A stretch of 31,225 nt of DNA from a virus. This document shows, piece by piece, positions 16,718 to 26,391 of the stretch. Position 1 is the stretch's first letter. Every line of letters begins with the position of its first letter. Below the pieces are notes generated by a model, which was given only the letters and a program-made list of their open reading frames with translations, made no database searches and had not been told where the DNA came from. Position numbers and translations under genes: made by a program. Location: the IMG/VR virus record IMGVR_UViG_3300020463_000081, positions 1 to 31,225 of that record; one strand, given 5' to 3'.

Positions 16718-19480
16718 TTACTTTATATATCCTTTTTCAACTGCGTATGCTCTTTCCGCTTCAGTGAGTTCAGCTTGAGCTAATCCTCCTCCAAGTGATT
16801 TATTAAAATTGCGTAAAGCTTCAACATTTTCTTTAGCAATTTCGTCTTTAGTTTCTGTTGTTTTATATACTTCTGGTTTTCTAGGAGCGGGAATAGTTCC
16901 ACCTTCTTCACTTCTAGCACTAAACAGGCTAGCATCTTTATAATTTTTAAAACTACCTCCCCAACCTAATCCGTGTTTTTTTGCTAAACTAGCAATTCCA
17001 GAAGGCAAGTCCGTAACTAGCTTTGGTCCTTTTAAATTTGTTACCGGATTAATATTAACTCCTAATCCTGAAGCATTTGCTGTCCATAGATCCTCTCCTG
17101 TATATTCATTTGAAACATTACCGTATCTTTGGGAAGTAGCAGAATGTCCTTGAATATTATTAATAATATATCCTGCTTCTTCAAGCTCATTAACAAATCC
17201 TTGAAAATTATTCCATACAGCAGCTGATACAAACGTTGTATAACCTTTTTTAGTTTTTATTTTCTTTAATCCGTCAGGAGTAATTTTAGGTGTACTTACG
17301 TCTGGAACCTCACGTAGGCCAGTATCAGTTAACACCACTTCAACTAAATCTTCTTCTGATTGAGAAGTGTCATTAAATATTGTTGATATTTTTTGTTTAA
17401 ATTTTACATTATAGTCCTGTGGAATTTCTGGCATTACAGCTATAATAGTAGCAAATAAAGTCTCACTTCCATCTATATCTGTTTGATAAGTATCATACGC
17501 CATTATTAGTTTATCATATTCGCTATTATCTTTTAAATATGTAACTAAATCATAAGCTATATCAGGAGCTAGTTCACCAGTTCTTGAATTAGATACTGTA
17601 AATCCTACTACTCTGCCTGATGCTGATAGCTTTGTAATTGAATCTAGAGGTAATGCAGCGTCAGTAGGCCCTAATTTTTGCACTCCTTCAGTAATAGTAA
17701 TATTGAAATTATCCATAAATTTTGGAGTTTTTACTAGCTTTAATAATTTAACAGCACCAACTAAATTCCTCGCAATACGTTTTCTTTCTATCTGACTTAA
17801 ATGATTCATAGTTTCAGAATTAGGAAAGAACTTTGAAATAGGCATTCCTGGACCAAGCAAAGTTCCCATTTTTATTTCAGCTATATTGTTTGGATTATAT
17901 TGTGCCTCTGGAATAATAAATTTAATTCCTTTTTTAGAAGTATCACTTGCCGTAAATCTATTAGTAATAGTAGTAGGTTCTGTTGCACCTATCATTCTAG
18001 ATCCTAATCTAGTTTGTGTTTGTTTACCTACAATTCTTCCAATGTGTGGAGGAACCTTTGAACTATGTTTACTTGATAATGTTCCGGCTGCAACTTGCTC
18101 TTGGACAAAAGAAGTATTTGCTTTATTATTGCTATTCCGCATTTTAATTCTTATTTCGGCTGTAGTAAGTGGCTTATCTGTTACTCCTCCAGTAGACACT
18201 GTTTTATCTAAATAATTGTAAATACCATCATCTTCATCCACAAATACAGATTGAACCATATAAGCAGATTTATCTAAGAATACTGCAGTAGTTGCAGCTG
18301 TAGGTTTTTGTTTAATGGCTGATACTGCAGATGCGTCTGGCCCGCGATCAGTATTTACTGCAGTCGCATCTACAGCATCCGCCGTAATATTAGCATTTGT
18401 AAATCCAGCCGCACTGCCGGTAGATGGACCAACATTTGCAGTATCAGCAGAAATTGCTTGATCAGCCATTCCAGTTAAGTCACCATGGAAAGTTGTTGCG
18501 TGCATAGATGTTGAATTGATTCTTGTTCCAGTTATTGTTTGTGAATTTAAAGTATCAGTAGCATACACACTTTTTGTAGTAACAGTGTCGACTGCTGTAA
18601 TAGAATGTCCGGTGTACATATTATAATTAAACATCACGATATTCTCACCGCCGATGGTTCCAGTATCTCCAGTGACCGTCAAATCTTGTGCAACAATATT
18701 AATATTTGGTGCGGTCAACGTAGTTTCATTTTCAGATGTTAATGTTGTAGATCCTTTATGATTGTAATCTGCGTTTCCTCTTACAACAAATTCATAGTCT
18801 TTTTTAATTGATGTACTAACTTTACCTAAAAATATATTTGATACATCTTTTAAGACTGTAGTACTTTTTACTTTTTGAATAGTTTCGGTCATCATTCCAA
18901 TGATGCGTTTAGTATATGAGCCAAATATATTTACAATCCAATGCCCGCCAACTTTTAAACTATAATTACCACCCACGTCAAGATTAAAATCTCCACCAAT
19001 ATTCATATTTAAATCACCTGAATATGTAAGTGTACCATTGCCTTCCGTGTACAAATGATGATTAGCAGTGATAAGATCCACTCTATTATTTCGTGAATTA
19101 ACAATAATAGATCCATCTGGCTTTATTTCTACTCCAGCACCAGATAGGTGCTTCATAAGAATACGCTCTCCTCCAATTGTATCATCAAAAATCATTACAT
19201 GACCTTTAGGAGTTTTCTTTATGGATAGATTCACTGAGTCTGACGGTGATTCATGAACTAGGTGTATATCTTCTCTTCCGGCAACAATAGCAACATCAGT
19301 TTCTAAATTATGAACTAAAGCATTTCTGGTGCTTTTTTCAGTTCCTTGTTCATAATGATATTCAGACCTAGGATTTTCACCGGTAATATCATCGTATCCA
19401 TGAGTTACAGCTTTGCCGGCAAGCGCCGCGTGCTGATTATTTTTCATAAGGTTAGATTCTTCGTTTGGAACTACACTCAT
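16718..19480 (-). CDS. Beta-helical central spike protein with decayed M15-like domain
   Basis: The 920-residue protein has an N-terminal region with HLVHESPSDSVNLSIKKTPK and a run of short beta repeats at about residues 145-195 (LNMNIGG, FNLDVGG, YSLKVGG, WIVNIFG). This is like the triple-stranded beta-helix of T4 gp5 and VgrG spikes. The middle (residues 330-740) is less familiar. Residues about 739-860 resemble the M15 (DD-carboxypeptidase/L-Ala-D-Glu peptidase) fold: FQGFVNELEEAGY, a conserved Arg785, NASGLGVNIN and GLGWGGSFKNYKDASLF. The M15 metal ligands expected in HxxGxAxD and MHFE are Asn802, Asn809 and Leu852, so this domain is unlikely to be an active zinc enzyme. Place in the hub cluster supports a role as the membrane-facing needle. 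A larger baseplate protein with only local beta-helix is the alternative. Confidence 0.7.
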   Translation of the reverse strand: MSVVPNEESNLMKNNQHAALAGKAVTHGYDDITGENPRSEYHYEQGTEKSTRNALVHNLETDVAIVAGREDIHLVHESPSDSVNLSIKKTPKGHVMIFDDTIGGERILMKHLSGAGVEIKPDGSIIVNSRNNRVDLITANHHLYTEGNGTLTYSGDLNMNIGGDFNLDVGGNYSLKVGGHWIVNIFGSYTKRIIGMMTETIQKVKSTTVLKDVSNIFLGKVSTSIKKDYEFVVRGNADYNHKGSTTLTSENETTLTAPNINIVAQDLTVTGDTGTIGGENIVMFNYNMYTGHSITAVDTVTTKSVYATDTLNSQTITGTRINSTSMHATTFHGDLTGMADQAISADTANVGPSTGSAAGFTNANITADAVDATAVNTDRGPDASAVSAIKQKPTAATTAVFLDKSAYMVQSVFVDEDDGIYNYLDKTVSTGGVTDKPLTTAEIRIKMRNSNNKANTSFVQEQVAAGTLSSKHSSKVPPHIGRIVGKQTQTRLGSRMIGATEPTTITNRFTASDTSKKGIKFIIPEAQYNPNNIAEIKMGTLLGPGMPISKFFPNSETMNHLSQIERKRIARNLVGAVKLLKLVKTPKFMDNFNITITEGVQKLGPTDAALPLDSITKLSASGRVVGFTVSNSRTGELAPDIAYDLVTYLKDNSEYDKLIMAYDTYQTDIDGSETLFATIIAVMPEIPQDYNVKFKQKISTIFNDTSQSEEDLVEVVLTDTGLREVPDVSTPKITPDGLKKIKTKKGYTTFVSAAVWNNFQGFVNELEEAGYIINNIQGHSATSQRYGNVSNEYTGEDLWTANASGLGVNINPVTNLKGPKLVTDLPSGIASLAKKHGLGWGGSFKNYKDASLFSARSEEGGTIPAPRKPEVYKTTETKDEIAKENVEALRNFNKSLGGGLAQAELTEAERAYAVEKGYIK

Positions 19481-19499
19481 ATCATTTGCCCTTTATAAT

Positions 19500-21734
19500 T
19501 CATAGCCCGGATTCGTCTACTGCTTTTGTTACTACGTCAGCAAACCCAACTGCGTCTTGTACTTCCTGTTCAAGTTGAAGTGATCTTAATTCTATTTCGC
19601 CAATCGCTAATTGTCTAAGTTCCCCATCAGTAAGGCCTCTCAGATCTACTAAACCAATATTGTCCTTGCCTTTTTGTAAAAGTTCGATATCGGCAACAGT
19701 AATATTTGCTGGTAAACTATTTTTAAGCTCTTCAAATTTTTGATCATCTCGTGTAACTGTAAATACATCATCTGTAAGATTATTTGCTGACTTTATAATA
19801 TCGCCTGCTTTTAGTTTACCTTGATTAAAAAGATGCACTGCTTCATCGTAGCCACTAACAGAAATTGGAATTTTACCCGCTATAATTGCCCCAACGTTAT
19901 CCTGTACAGCTTCAGCTACTTGTGGAAATTTAGCTATAGGAGTTACAAGAGGAGCAGTAGGCTTATTATATTCTGTTGTTGCGTTTGTTAACATTACAGA
20001 TTCAGCCACGAGAGCTGACTGATCTAAAGCATCTTCACTTGGATTAGTTTGATTAGTTTTATTAAAATTTGTCTTTACAAATCTTGCAACATCGAATCCA
20101 GGATCTTGTGCCCATTCATGTATATCATTATGTCCAAACGCAGATCCTCCAGGCCATATTTTATAATATGCATTTAGTATTTTTTTTAATGATTCCATTT
20201 GAAGTGTTGTAAAATTTTCTTTTCCATATTCCCAATCATCTTCAGGCTCATGAGTATATGAATTTACTCCACCAATAAGACATACGCCTAAACTAAACTT
20301 ATCATGTCCATCACAATGTTGTCCAGGCTGTTCAGCTGGTCGACCTCTTTCAATATGTCCTTTTTTAGTTATTATATAATGATATGCGCAGCCATCTAAA
20401 TTTAATGCTATATTTTTTTTATGTATTTCCTCAGCTCCTGCATGTGGTTGATCTAAAAAATGACCTGACCAATGCACAATCATTTCAGTTATTTCTCTTT
20501 GAATACTATTAAAATCTGCTACTAATTCTTCTTCATTTGATACTCTACTAAATTTAAAATCTGCTGAAGTAGTGCTAGCAGTCTTATCTTCTGAGATTAC
20601 TGTATTAGCACCTTCCCATTGATTACTAGTTGATCCTATATTCGTAACTTTTCCGGTTGAACCAGAAGTTGTTGAAACCTCATCAACCACCACATTTGTA
20701 GCAATATCAGTAGTAAGCTTGTTAATTTTCGTTTCCAAATCCGCTGTAGTTAATCCTAATGTTTCCTGAATATTTTCTGCTACTGACGCAGTTGCAATAT
20801 TATTTATTTTTGCAGCTGCAGATGAAATAGTATTAATAACTGTATTATATTTTCCTAATTTAATATCTTTAATAGCTTTTAATTTTGCTATAGGATCAAG
20901 AACGTTACCGGCTATAGTATTAATACCGGCTTCAATATGATCTACCTCTGATAATTTTATATTTTGTAACATTCCTAATGAACTAAGGTCAGCATCTACT
21001 TTTGCTAATGCATTTAAAGAAAAATTAGTGCTTTTAATAGCTTTATTTAAATCACCATTTAATACACCTCCAGCTAATCCTCCTAGCCCATCTGTAAAAT
21101 CTTTTAAGCCATCAGGAATATTTTTTATAGCATTAAGCTTTGATGTAATATTTGATCCAAAATCTTTAACTACATTTTCCAAACTAGCTATCTTTGCTAA
21201 ACCTGCTTTAGCAGAAGCTTCAAATTCAGGAGTAACTATTCCTTTCATAATCTTATTGAAATCAGGTATTTCTCCAGTAATTTTATTAATATTTGATTGA
21301 ATTGATTCTGGAGTCCCTACTAATTTATTAGCTCTTTTTACTCCTACTATTTGATTAGCATCTTGACCTTTTGGTATTCCAACAACACCGGTATCAGGAT
21401 TAGTCCATGGAGAACCGGTCATCTGTTGAACTAATACTTTCTCATCATCAGTCAAAGCTTTATTCATTTTATTTTCTAAACCTGGCATCTTATTTGTTAA
21501 TTCAACTATCGGTGCCACAGCTTCTAAATTAGCAATACTTTCCTTAACCTCAGGGAGAGCTTGATTTAGCGACTTAATTCCATTGATAGATTTTCCTACT
21601 TTATTAATAGCTAAAGTAGTTTGTTTTAATGAATTAAGTGTTTCACCAGCTTCTGAGATTTTTTTCTCTAATGAACTAAAGTCTAAAACACCTTTAATAT
21701 TATTTAACTTTGAATTTAATCGTCCTATATCCAT
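19500..21734 (-). CDS. Baseplate hub protein with AmpD-type amidase domain
   Basis: The 744-residue protein has an N-terminal 350 residues of mostly helical, coiled-coil-like sequence, and an N-acetylmuramoyl-L-alanine amidase (Amidase_2) domain at about residues 400-556. Candidate zinc ligands are His421 (MIVHWSG), His534 (AFGHNDIH) and Asp544 (QDPGFD). The 10-residue step from His534 to Asp544 equals that in AmpD. CAYHYII carries a Tyr at the usual catalytic-site position. The enzyme would cut the bond between the sugar and the peptide of peptidoglycan, from the virion, during entry. The gene shares one base with the gp5-like gene (TAATG). Residues 557-744 show no known domain. A gene for a lysis enzyme is less likely, because the long helical N-terminus and hub position point to a virion part. 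Confidence 0.8.
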   Translation of the reverse strand: MDIGRLNSKLNNIKGVLDFSSLEKKISEAGETLNSLKQTTLAINKVGKSINGIKSLNQALPEVKESIANLEAVAPIVELTNKMPGLENKMNKALTDDEKVLVQQMTGSPWTNPDTGVVGIPKGQDANQIVGVKRANKLVGTPESIQSNINKITGEIPDFNKIMKGIVTPEFEASAKAGLAKIASLENVVKDFGSNITSKLNAIKNIPDGLKDFTDGLGGLAGGVLNGDLNKAIKSTNFSLNALAKVDADLSSLGMLQNIKLSEVDHIEAGINTIAGNVLDPIAKLKAIKDIKLGKYNTVINTISSAAAKINNIATASVAENIQETLGLTTADLETKINKLTTDIATNVVVDEVSTTSGSTGKVTNIGSTSNQWEGANTVISEDKTASTTSADFKFSRVSNEEELVADFNSIQREITEMIVHWSGHFLDQPHAGAEEIHKKNIALNLDGCAYHYIITKKGHIERGRPAEQPGQHCDGHDKFSLGVCLIGGVNSYTHEPEDDWEYGKENFTTLQMESLKKILNAYYKIWPGGSAFGHNDIHEWAQDPGFDVARFVKTNFNKTNQTNPSEDALDQSALVAESVMLTNATTEYNKPTAPLVTPIAKFPQVAEAVQDNVGAIIAGKIPISVSGYDEAVHLFNQGKLKAGDIIKSANNLTDDVFTVTRDDQKFEELKNSLPANITVADIELLQKGKDNIGLVDLRGLTDGELRQLAIGEIELRSLQLEQEVQDAVGFADVVTKAVDESGL

Positions 21735-22960
21735 TAGTATCCTCCCCCGGCAGCGGACGTTCCACCGCTAATCGCATCTGGTACTGCACTAGTTCCACTA
21801 CTTGTATTTCCTGAATTTGGATTATTATTTTGTCCGCTACCAGATGCAGCGCCGGTCTGATTACCTTGCACGAATCTTACATAATATACCTTAGCCCAAT
21901 ATATTCTCTTAGATAATGAGGGTGACCAATATCTTCTTCCAGGAGCACTTGAACTAGATCCAGCTGATGTATAAGGACACGCACCATATTCTCCAGTGCC
22001 GTAACGAACAAACTTAAATGCAGGCCGCTCATAATATCTACATACATGATATGCAGCATTAGCTACATCTGCTCCACATGCATTGATATAATTCCAAGCG
22101 CTGTTTTCATTTCCTGCTTGTGTACCAGTACATTCATGCCATACAAAATCGCATTGAGCAGGAATGCTTTGCCATGGATATTTACCTTCTGAAAACTCTA
22201 CTAAATTTTCCCATCTTTTTCCTCTCCACTGGCATAATCCAAATGAAGGTAATCCAACATCATTTGGATTTACTATTTCACTCCATGGTCCAGATTTAAT
22301 AAATAATTTTTTACCTTCAAATGCACTTTGATATTGGTGACTTGATGATGCTTTAGTTACGGTAAATACGTCGTCATAATCTCGACCCTGGCTAAAACCA
22401 GATTCAATCCGCATATTACCTAAAAAGGCACACGCTTGAGCTGGTTCCATATGAACTCTTAGCGAATTAAAGATTTTTTCTTCAGTTCCATCTCCAGTTA
22501 TAGATTGTGCTGCTGCTTCAATTTCTGCAGAATTTTGTTGTACTGATGCGGTAGATTGCCCGGGTTGAAAACTTTTGGCACTTCTTGTAAATCCTCCGGC
22601 ATCAACAGGTAAAGTGTCAGCTCTCGGATCTGACACCTGAGTTTCAGATGGTAGTTGAAGCGTTGTAAAGCTGCCTAAAACGAGTGGAATTTGAGATAAT
22701 TTTCCATCTAAAAACATTCCATAAACCATTGCTCCTCGAGCAAGATTACAGTTTTCTCCATCACCTGATATTCCAGGTGACGTTACAGGCAAAAGTGTCT
22801 GCGCCCAAGGGAGATCGTAATCTAGAATTTCATAGTTATCATGAATACCAATTATTCTAACTTGAACTCTTCCCATATTTTTTGGATCATCGGCCCTTCT
22901 AATTTTTCCTATAAAAAATCTAGGATCGTCTCCCCAATATTGATGACTAATACTTTTCAT
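21734..22960 (-). CDS. 5: gp5-like hub protein: OB-fold plus phage tail lysozyme
   Basis: Residues 1-100 match the gp5 N-terminal OB domain (FFIGKIRRADDPKNMGRVQVRIIGIHD, DLPWAQTLLP, GAMVYGMFLDGK), which in T4 sits on the gp27 trimer. After a Gln/Ser-rich linker, residues about 155-362 look like the phage tail lysozyme family (PF18013-type): CAFLGNMRIESGF with a candidate catalytic Glu186, and SFGLCQWRGKRW at 239-250. T4 gp5 has a T4-lysozyme-like domain here, so the enzyme type differs. The last 45 residues are low-complexity Gly, Ser and Asn and there is no beta-helix. T4 gp5 carries its helix in the same chain, so that part appears to be encoded separately at 16718-19480. Start and stop both overlap neighbours by one base. 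Confidence 0.85.
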   Translation of the reverse strand: MKSISHQYWGDDPRFFIGKIRRADDPKNMGRVQVRIIGIHDNYEILDYDLPWAQTLLPVTSPGISGDGENCNLARGAMVYGMFLDGKLSQIPLVLGSFTTLQLPSETQVSDPRADTLPVDAGGFTRSAKSFQPGQSTASVQQNSAEIEAAAQSITGDGTEEKIFNSLRVHMEPAQACAFLGNMRIESGFSQGRDYDDVFTVTKASSSHQYQSAFEGKKLFIKSGPWSEIVNPNDVGLPSFGLCQWRGKRWENLVEFSEGKYPWQSIPAQCDFVWHECTGTQAGNENSAWNYINACGADVANAAYHVCRYYERPAFKFVRYGTGEYGACPYTSAGSSSSAPGRRYWSPSLSKRIYWAKVYYVRFVQGNQTGAASGSGQNNNPNSGNTSSGTSAVPDAISGGTSAAGGGY

Positions 22961-24438
22961 TATCTTTTCCGATGTGCTAGTTTAACTAGTTGTAAATTAG
23001 ATATCATAGCTCCATCTCCTCCAGGGCTAAATGAATGCCTAGCGCTATATATTAAATATTCTCCGGATTTTTTAATATCTAACTCAGCACCGTATGCATT
23101 TGTATCATTTTCATTTTTTCTAAATTCTACTAATATCCTATTTCCTATTGATATATTATTGTCTTTAGAAATAAAGTTTCTTCCTGGAACTTCAATAGCT
23201 ATTGAAGACTTATGTAAGTAATTTCGATATGCCTTTGCAGTTATTTTTATATTATGGCTATCAGTATATAGAACTTCATTATAATTTCTATTTTGATCAT
23301 CTATGCCTAATTTACTGCCGCTTTGAGATTTACTTGTAGTGATATTAGTTATCGTTCTAGCTGAATAGTCATCGATATTTCTTCCACCAAATTCTGCTTT
23401 ATCATCATATACTGGTACATCGTCGTCTTTAAGAATTCCTACTCCAAAGGCTCTGCGAAACGTATCACCTGGATTATGTTTTTTTACATGAATAGTTCCT
23501 CTAAACGTGTCAATAAAATTAAATGTAGCAGGACCCATACCTTTTTGGTTTAGTGAATGCTGACTATTACCTCCAATATTCTGATAATTCGATATTATAA
23601 ATGATTTAGCAGCAGGTGGTAGTGTATTAGCTTTATGCATTAATGCTTGTGAATATGTATACGGCATAAGTCCGCTATTTTTATTATTTAATGTAGCAGC
23701 GTTTAACATACTATCTAAATCTAAAAATCTAATTTTATCATCCGCCATTGTTGCATATATATAAAAAGGAAAACCAGTAGGAGTTACACATCTATCACAC
23801 ATCCATTTTACAGCGTCTAATACTCCTAAATTAGGTATACATACTTTTAATGCTCCATCAAATTCTGGCGGAACTTCCCTGTTATGCATTAATTCATTAC
23901 TCATATAATAATCGCCGTTAAATGACGTATATTGATCTAATTCTCGTAATAAACTTTGAATTATTTCAGTAGCGCTACTAGTAAATCCACCTTCATTAAA
24001 CCCTCCTCGAGATTCAACTTTTTTAAATACCTTATTAACTGACATAAGGCACGATTGATAGTATCTTTCTTCTACTAAATGTAATACTACTAATTCGTTA
24101 CTATCATTGGATTTTGCTGCATTGACTACCGTATCTACAATAAAACGTTTTACTATGGTATTTTTACCGGCATCATCTCGTTCATCAGATGATATTAAAG
24201 TAATTTGTACTCTTTCAGTTCCAGTAAATTGATAGTTGTCTCCTATATTTGCATTATCTAAAAATGTTAGATTTGCTGTCAAATAAGGTTTATCTAAATG
24301 CTCAAACAAATTAATTTCAGCACATACATTTTTTATATCTATTCCTTCTAAGGCAAACTCCCATCGATCCGCTGTAATAATAACAGATTCAATAGTAAAA
24401 TCATATGGAGTTGATGACGTGCTGTACTCTTCTAACAT
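22960..24438 (-). CDS. gp27-like baseplate hub protein
   Basis: The 492-residue protein (T4 gp27 has 391) is rich in beta strands and lies between gp53 and the gp5-like gene. It has INLFEHLDKPYLTANLTFLD, RVQITLIS, KRFIVDTVVNA and LVVLHLVEERYY, a pattern seen in the first tube-like barrel of gp27 and related hub proteins. It goes on to CVTPTGFPFYIYATMADDKIRFLDLD and, near the end, IGNRILVEF. These suit a trimer that forms a six-fold-like ring on which the gp5 OB-domain rests. The match to T4 gp27 is by pattern, not by clear identity, and the gene position is the stronger argument. Another hub protein of the same fold is the main alternative. Confidence 0.65.
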   Translation of the reverse strand: MLEEYSTSSTPYDFTIESVIITADRWEFALEGIDIKNVCAEINLFEHLDKPYLTANLTFLDNANIGDNYQFTGTERVQITLISSDERDDAGKNTIVKRFIVDTVVNAAKSNDSNELVVLHLVEERYYQSCLMSVNKVFKKVESRGGFNEGGFTSSATEIIQSLLRELDQYTSFNGDYYMSNELMHNREVPPEFDGALKVCIPNLGVLDAVKWMCDRCVTPTGFPFYIYATMADDKIRFLDLDSMLNAATLNNKNSGLMPYTYSQALMHKANTLPPAAKSFIISNYQNIGGNSQHSLNQKGMGPATFNFIDTFRGTIHVKKHNPGDTFRRAFGVGILKDDDVPVYDDKAEFGGRNIDDYSARTITNITTSKSQSGSKLGIDDQNRNYNEVLYTDSHNIKITAKAYRNYLHKSSIAIEVPGRNFISKDNNISIGNRILVEFRKNENDTNAYGAELDIKKSGEYLIYSARHSFSPGGDGAMISNLQLVKLAHRKR

Positions 24439-24441
24439 AAA

Positions 24442-25275
24442 TTATCCAGTCATACGTTCAATAAAGGCACGATGCACAGATCTAATAACTTCAGGTTTAA
24501 GATAATTTATTTCTCTTAACTTATCATTCTCCGCTTGTAAAACATCCAAATGTGTTTTTTCTACTAATAATGCAGCCTGAGATTCAGTATTGGGATCGGT
24601 ATCCACCCATTCTCCGGCTGCATTTTCCATGTGATGGCAACTAAGATATTCAGCTGAAAATGAATTTAATATAGCATGCTCATAAATTGTAATATTTGCA
24701 TATTCAGCAAAAGGATTTGGATCAAACGCGGCTAATGGATTTTGAATGATTCTATTAAAATATACTGCTTCTCCAGGTATCCATATGCCTACAGAATCAC
24801 TTATAATAACATGGCCTTGATCAAGATCTTTACGAATAACCGTGCCGTACGCGCCAGACTGTGCGCCGTAAATTACTGATCCTATCTTCCAAATATTTAC
24901 TAAATTTTGAGTCGCATCAGTATGACCGACATGGCCAATCCCAGTTCCATCAGTTCTAAAAACTAATGTTGTATTTGGATACTGTTCTTTTGCTGTTTCT
25001 TCCATCTCATTGTATGATAACGGCCATCCTTGTCTTCTAATATGATCATTCAATAGATAATATGTCCAATAATATTTTTGATCGCCATACATCTTTGATG
25101 ATAATACATCAGGTCGGTCACCATCTAAAATACTGTATTTTAAATAGCTTTGTTCTGCTTCTTTAAATTTATCTACTATATCAGCATATGCCGATATGTT
25201 TTGAAACGAAACAGTTGCATTATCTGCCTCTCCGAATTTGTAAACTGTTTGTCCAAAAGGTGCAAAATATGTCAT
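24442..25275 (-). CDS. 53: Baseplate wedge protein gp53
   Basis: The 277-residue protein (T4 gp53 has 196) shows the gp53 pattern: ISAYADIVDKFKEAEQSYLKYSILDGDRPDVL in two pieces, SSKMYGDQKYYWTYYLLND (T4 AIYGNPQLYWVLLMCND), GWPLSY, and a C-terminal helix LDVLQAENDKLREINYL (T4 EAAVLENEKLRQIKII). gp53 clamps adjacent wedges together around the hub late in baseplate assembly. The extra 80 residues lie in the middle (about residues 110-190), with VNIWKIGSVIYGAQSGAYGTVI, which looks like a small inserted beta domain. The ATG overlaps the gp48 stop by one base. Confidence 0.9.
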   Translation of the reverse strand: MTYFAPFGQTVYKFGEADNATVSFQNISAYADIVDKFKEAEQSYLKYSILDGDRPDVLSSKMYGDQKYYWTYYLLNDHIRRQGWPLSYNEMEETAKEQYPNTTLVFRTDGTGIGHVGHTDATQNLVNIWKIGSVIYGAQSGAYGTVIRKDLDQGHVIISDSVGIWIPGEAVYFNRIIQNPLAAFDPNPFAEYANITIYEHAILNSFSAEYLSCHHMENAAGEWVDTDPNTESQAALLVEKTHLDVLQAENDKLREINYLKPEVIRSVHRAFIERMTG

Positions 25276-26351
25276 TAGAAGCCTTCCTCTATATCTGCTC
25301 TATCTAACAATTCATTCTCTTGGAACGTCATTGAGATTGATGTTTCTTGAAAATATCCACCTTTATAAAATGTCGAATTAGTTGCATTAAAATTAGTAGT
25401 AAAGTTTTTTAAATAGCAGGGCTTTAATTTTATAAAGTTTCCGGTGCTATACCTAGATTCTTCAGTTTCACGATTTAATCCATAGTGAAAACTAATATTA
25501 AACTCATTAGGAAATCTATATCCAAACGGAATAGAAACATCACCTTGATCATAATTAAAGGTGGATGGATATAACTCGGTTCTAAAGAATTTAACTATAT
25601 TATTAACTTCTTTGGCTTCTTCTTCTGTTACAGGTTGCATTTTAAATGTAAATGAAAACTCTCTTAAATTAGGTTTATCAAATAACATTGTTATATTTGC
25701 AACAGGAGATGTTCTTAATGATCCTCGGACAGCACCATCAACTGCTCCATTTTTACCAGCCATACCTGCAAGTTTAGTAGTCATTAACCTTGCAGCATCT
25801 TGATTCATGCTTCCTGACATCGCGTCATATACATTCTTAATAGAGCTGCCTAGTGCACTCCCTAAACTACCGGCAACGCTACCGCCGCTATTTATTCCGG
25901 CTTCAAGAGCAGCTCCAAATACACCAAGATCTGCTTGTGAATAATTTACTCCGTCTTGAAAGTTTAATGAAGAAGGCATATACATTACACAACTGTTTTG
26001 TGAATTGCGTTTCTTTGAGTCTTTAAGAAGATTATTACCAACGCCTTCTTGGCCGCTAGGACTTACATTTCCACGTAGACCATCATCTGGGCCTGGATTA
26101 GATTGAGATTGGTCAACCGCAAATTGGCCTGTTACAATATTCATAATCTGATCAGTACTATTTTTTACTAATTCACCAAGTTTTTTAAAATCATTTCCAA
26201 GTGCTGGCGGGTCTGTAATTACTGGTTGAAATTTTATAAAGGCTTTATAATCAGCTTGATTTTCAATAGGAAATTTTACTCTCTTTCTGCGACTGCCATT
26301 ATTACTTGATCTATCAAGTGGTCCGCCGGGTCTGAAACGCTCTTCTAGCAT
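25275..26351 (-). CDS. 48: Baseplate tail-tube cap protein gp48
   Basis: The 358-residue protein (T4 gp48 has 364) starts the leftward late transcript. It has a disordered Arg- and Ser-rich N-terminus, a small-residue helix with AGINSGGSVAGSLGSALGSS, and a tube-fold second half: REFSFTFKMQPVTEEEAKEV, VKFFRTELYPS, PFGYRFPNEFNISFHYG, KPCYLKNFTTNF and a C-terminal SISMTFQENELLDRADIEEGF-type strand. In T4, gp48 forms the first ring on the hub, followed by gp54 and then the tube protein gp19. Its partner gp54 is probably encoded at 27490-28203 on the other strand. No fault is visible. Confidence 0.88.
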   Translation of the reverse strand: MLEERFRPGGPLDRSSNNGSRRKRVKFPIENQADYKAFIKFQPVITDPPALGNDFKKLGELVKNSTDQIMNIVTGQFAVDQSQSNPGPDDGLRGNVSPSGQEGVGNNLLKDSKKRNSQNSCVMYMPSSLNFQDGVNYSQADLGVFGAALEAGINSGGSVAGSLGSALGSSIKNVYDAMSGSMNQDAARLMTTKLAGMAGKNGAVDGAVRGSLRTSPVANITMLFDKPNLREFSFTFKMQPVTEEEAKEVNNIVKFFRTELYPSTFNYDQGDVSIPFGYRFPNEFNISFHYGLNRETEESRYSTGNFIKLKPCYLKNFTTNFNATNSTFYKGGYFQETSISMTFQENELLDRADIEEGF

Positions 26352-26363
26352 ACTAATTTTCCT

Positions 26364-26371
26364 AATAAATA
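26364..26371 (+). promoter_or_regulatory. Probable late promoter for gp4, one mismatch
   Basis: The plus strand reads AATAAATA, one base off the T4 late octamer, 37 bases upstream of the gp4 start. A ribosome site AGGA follows at 26401-26404, well placed for the ATG at 26409. It lies next to the opposing promoter, so both units would be switched on together late in infection. Confidence 0.5.
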
Positions 26372-26391
26372 GTGTTAAATTCTGTTAGTTA

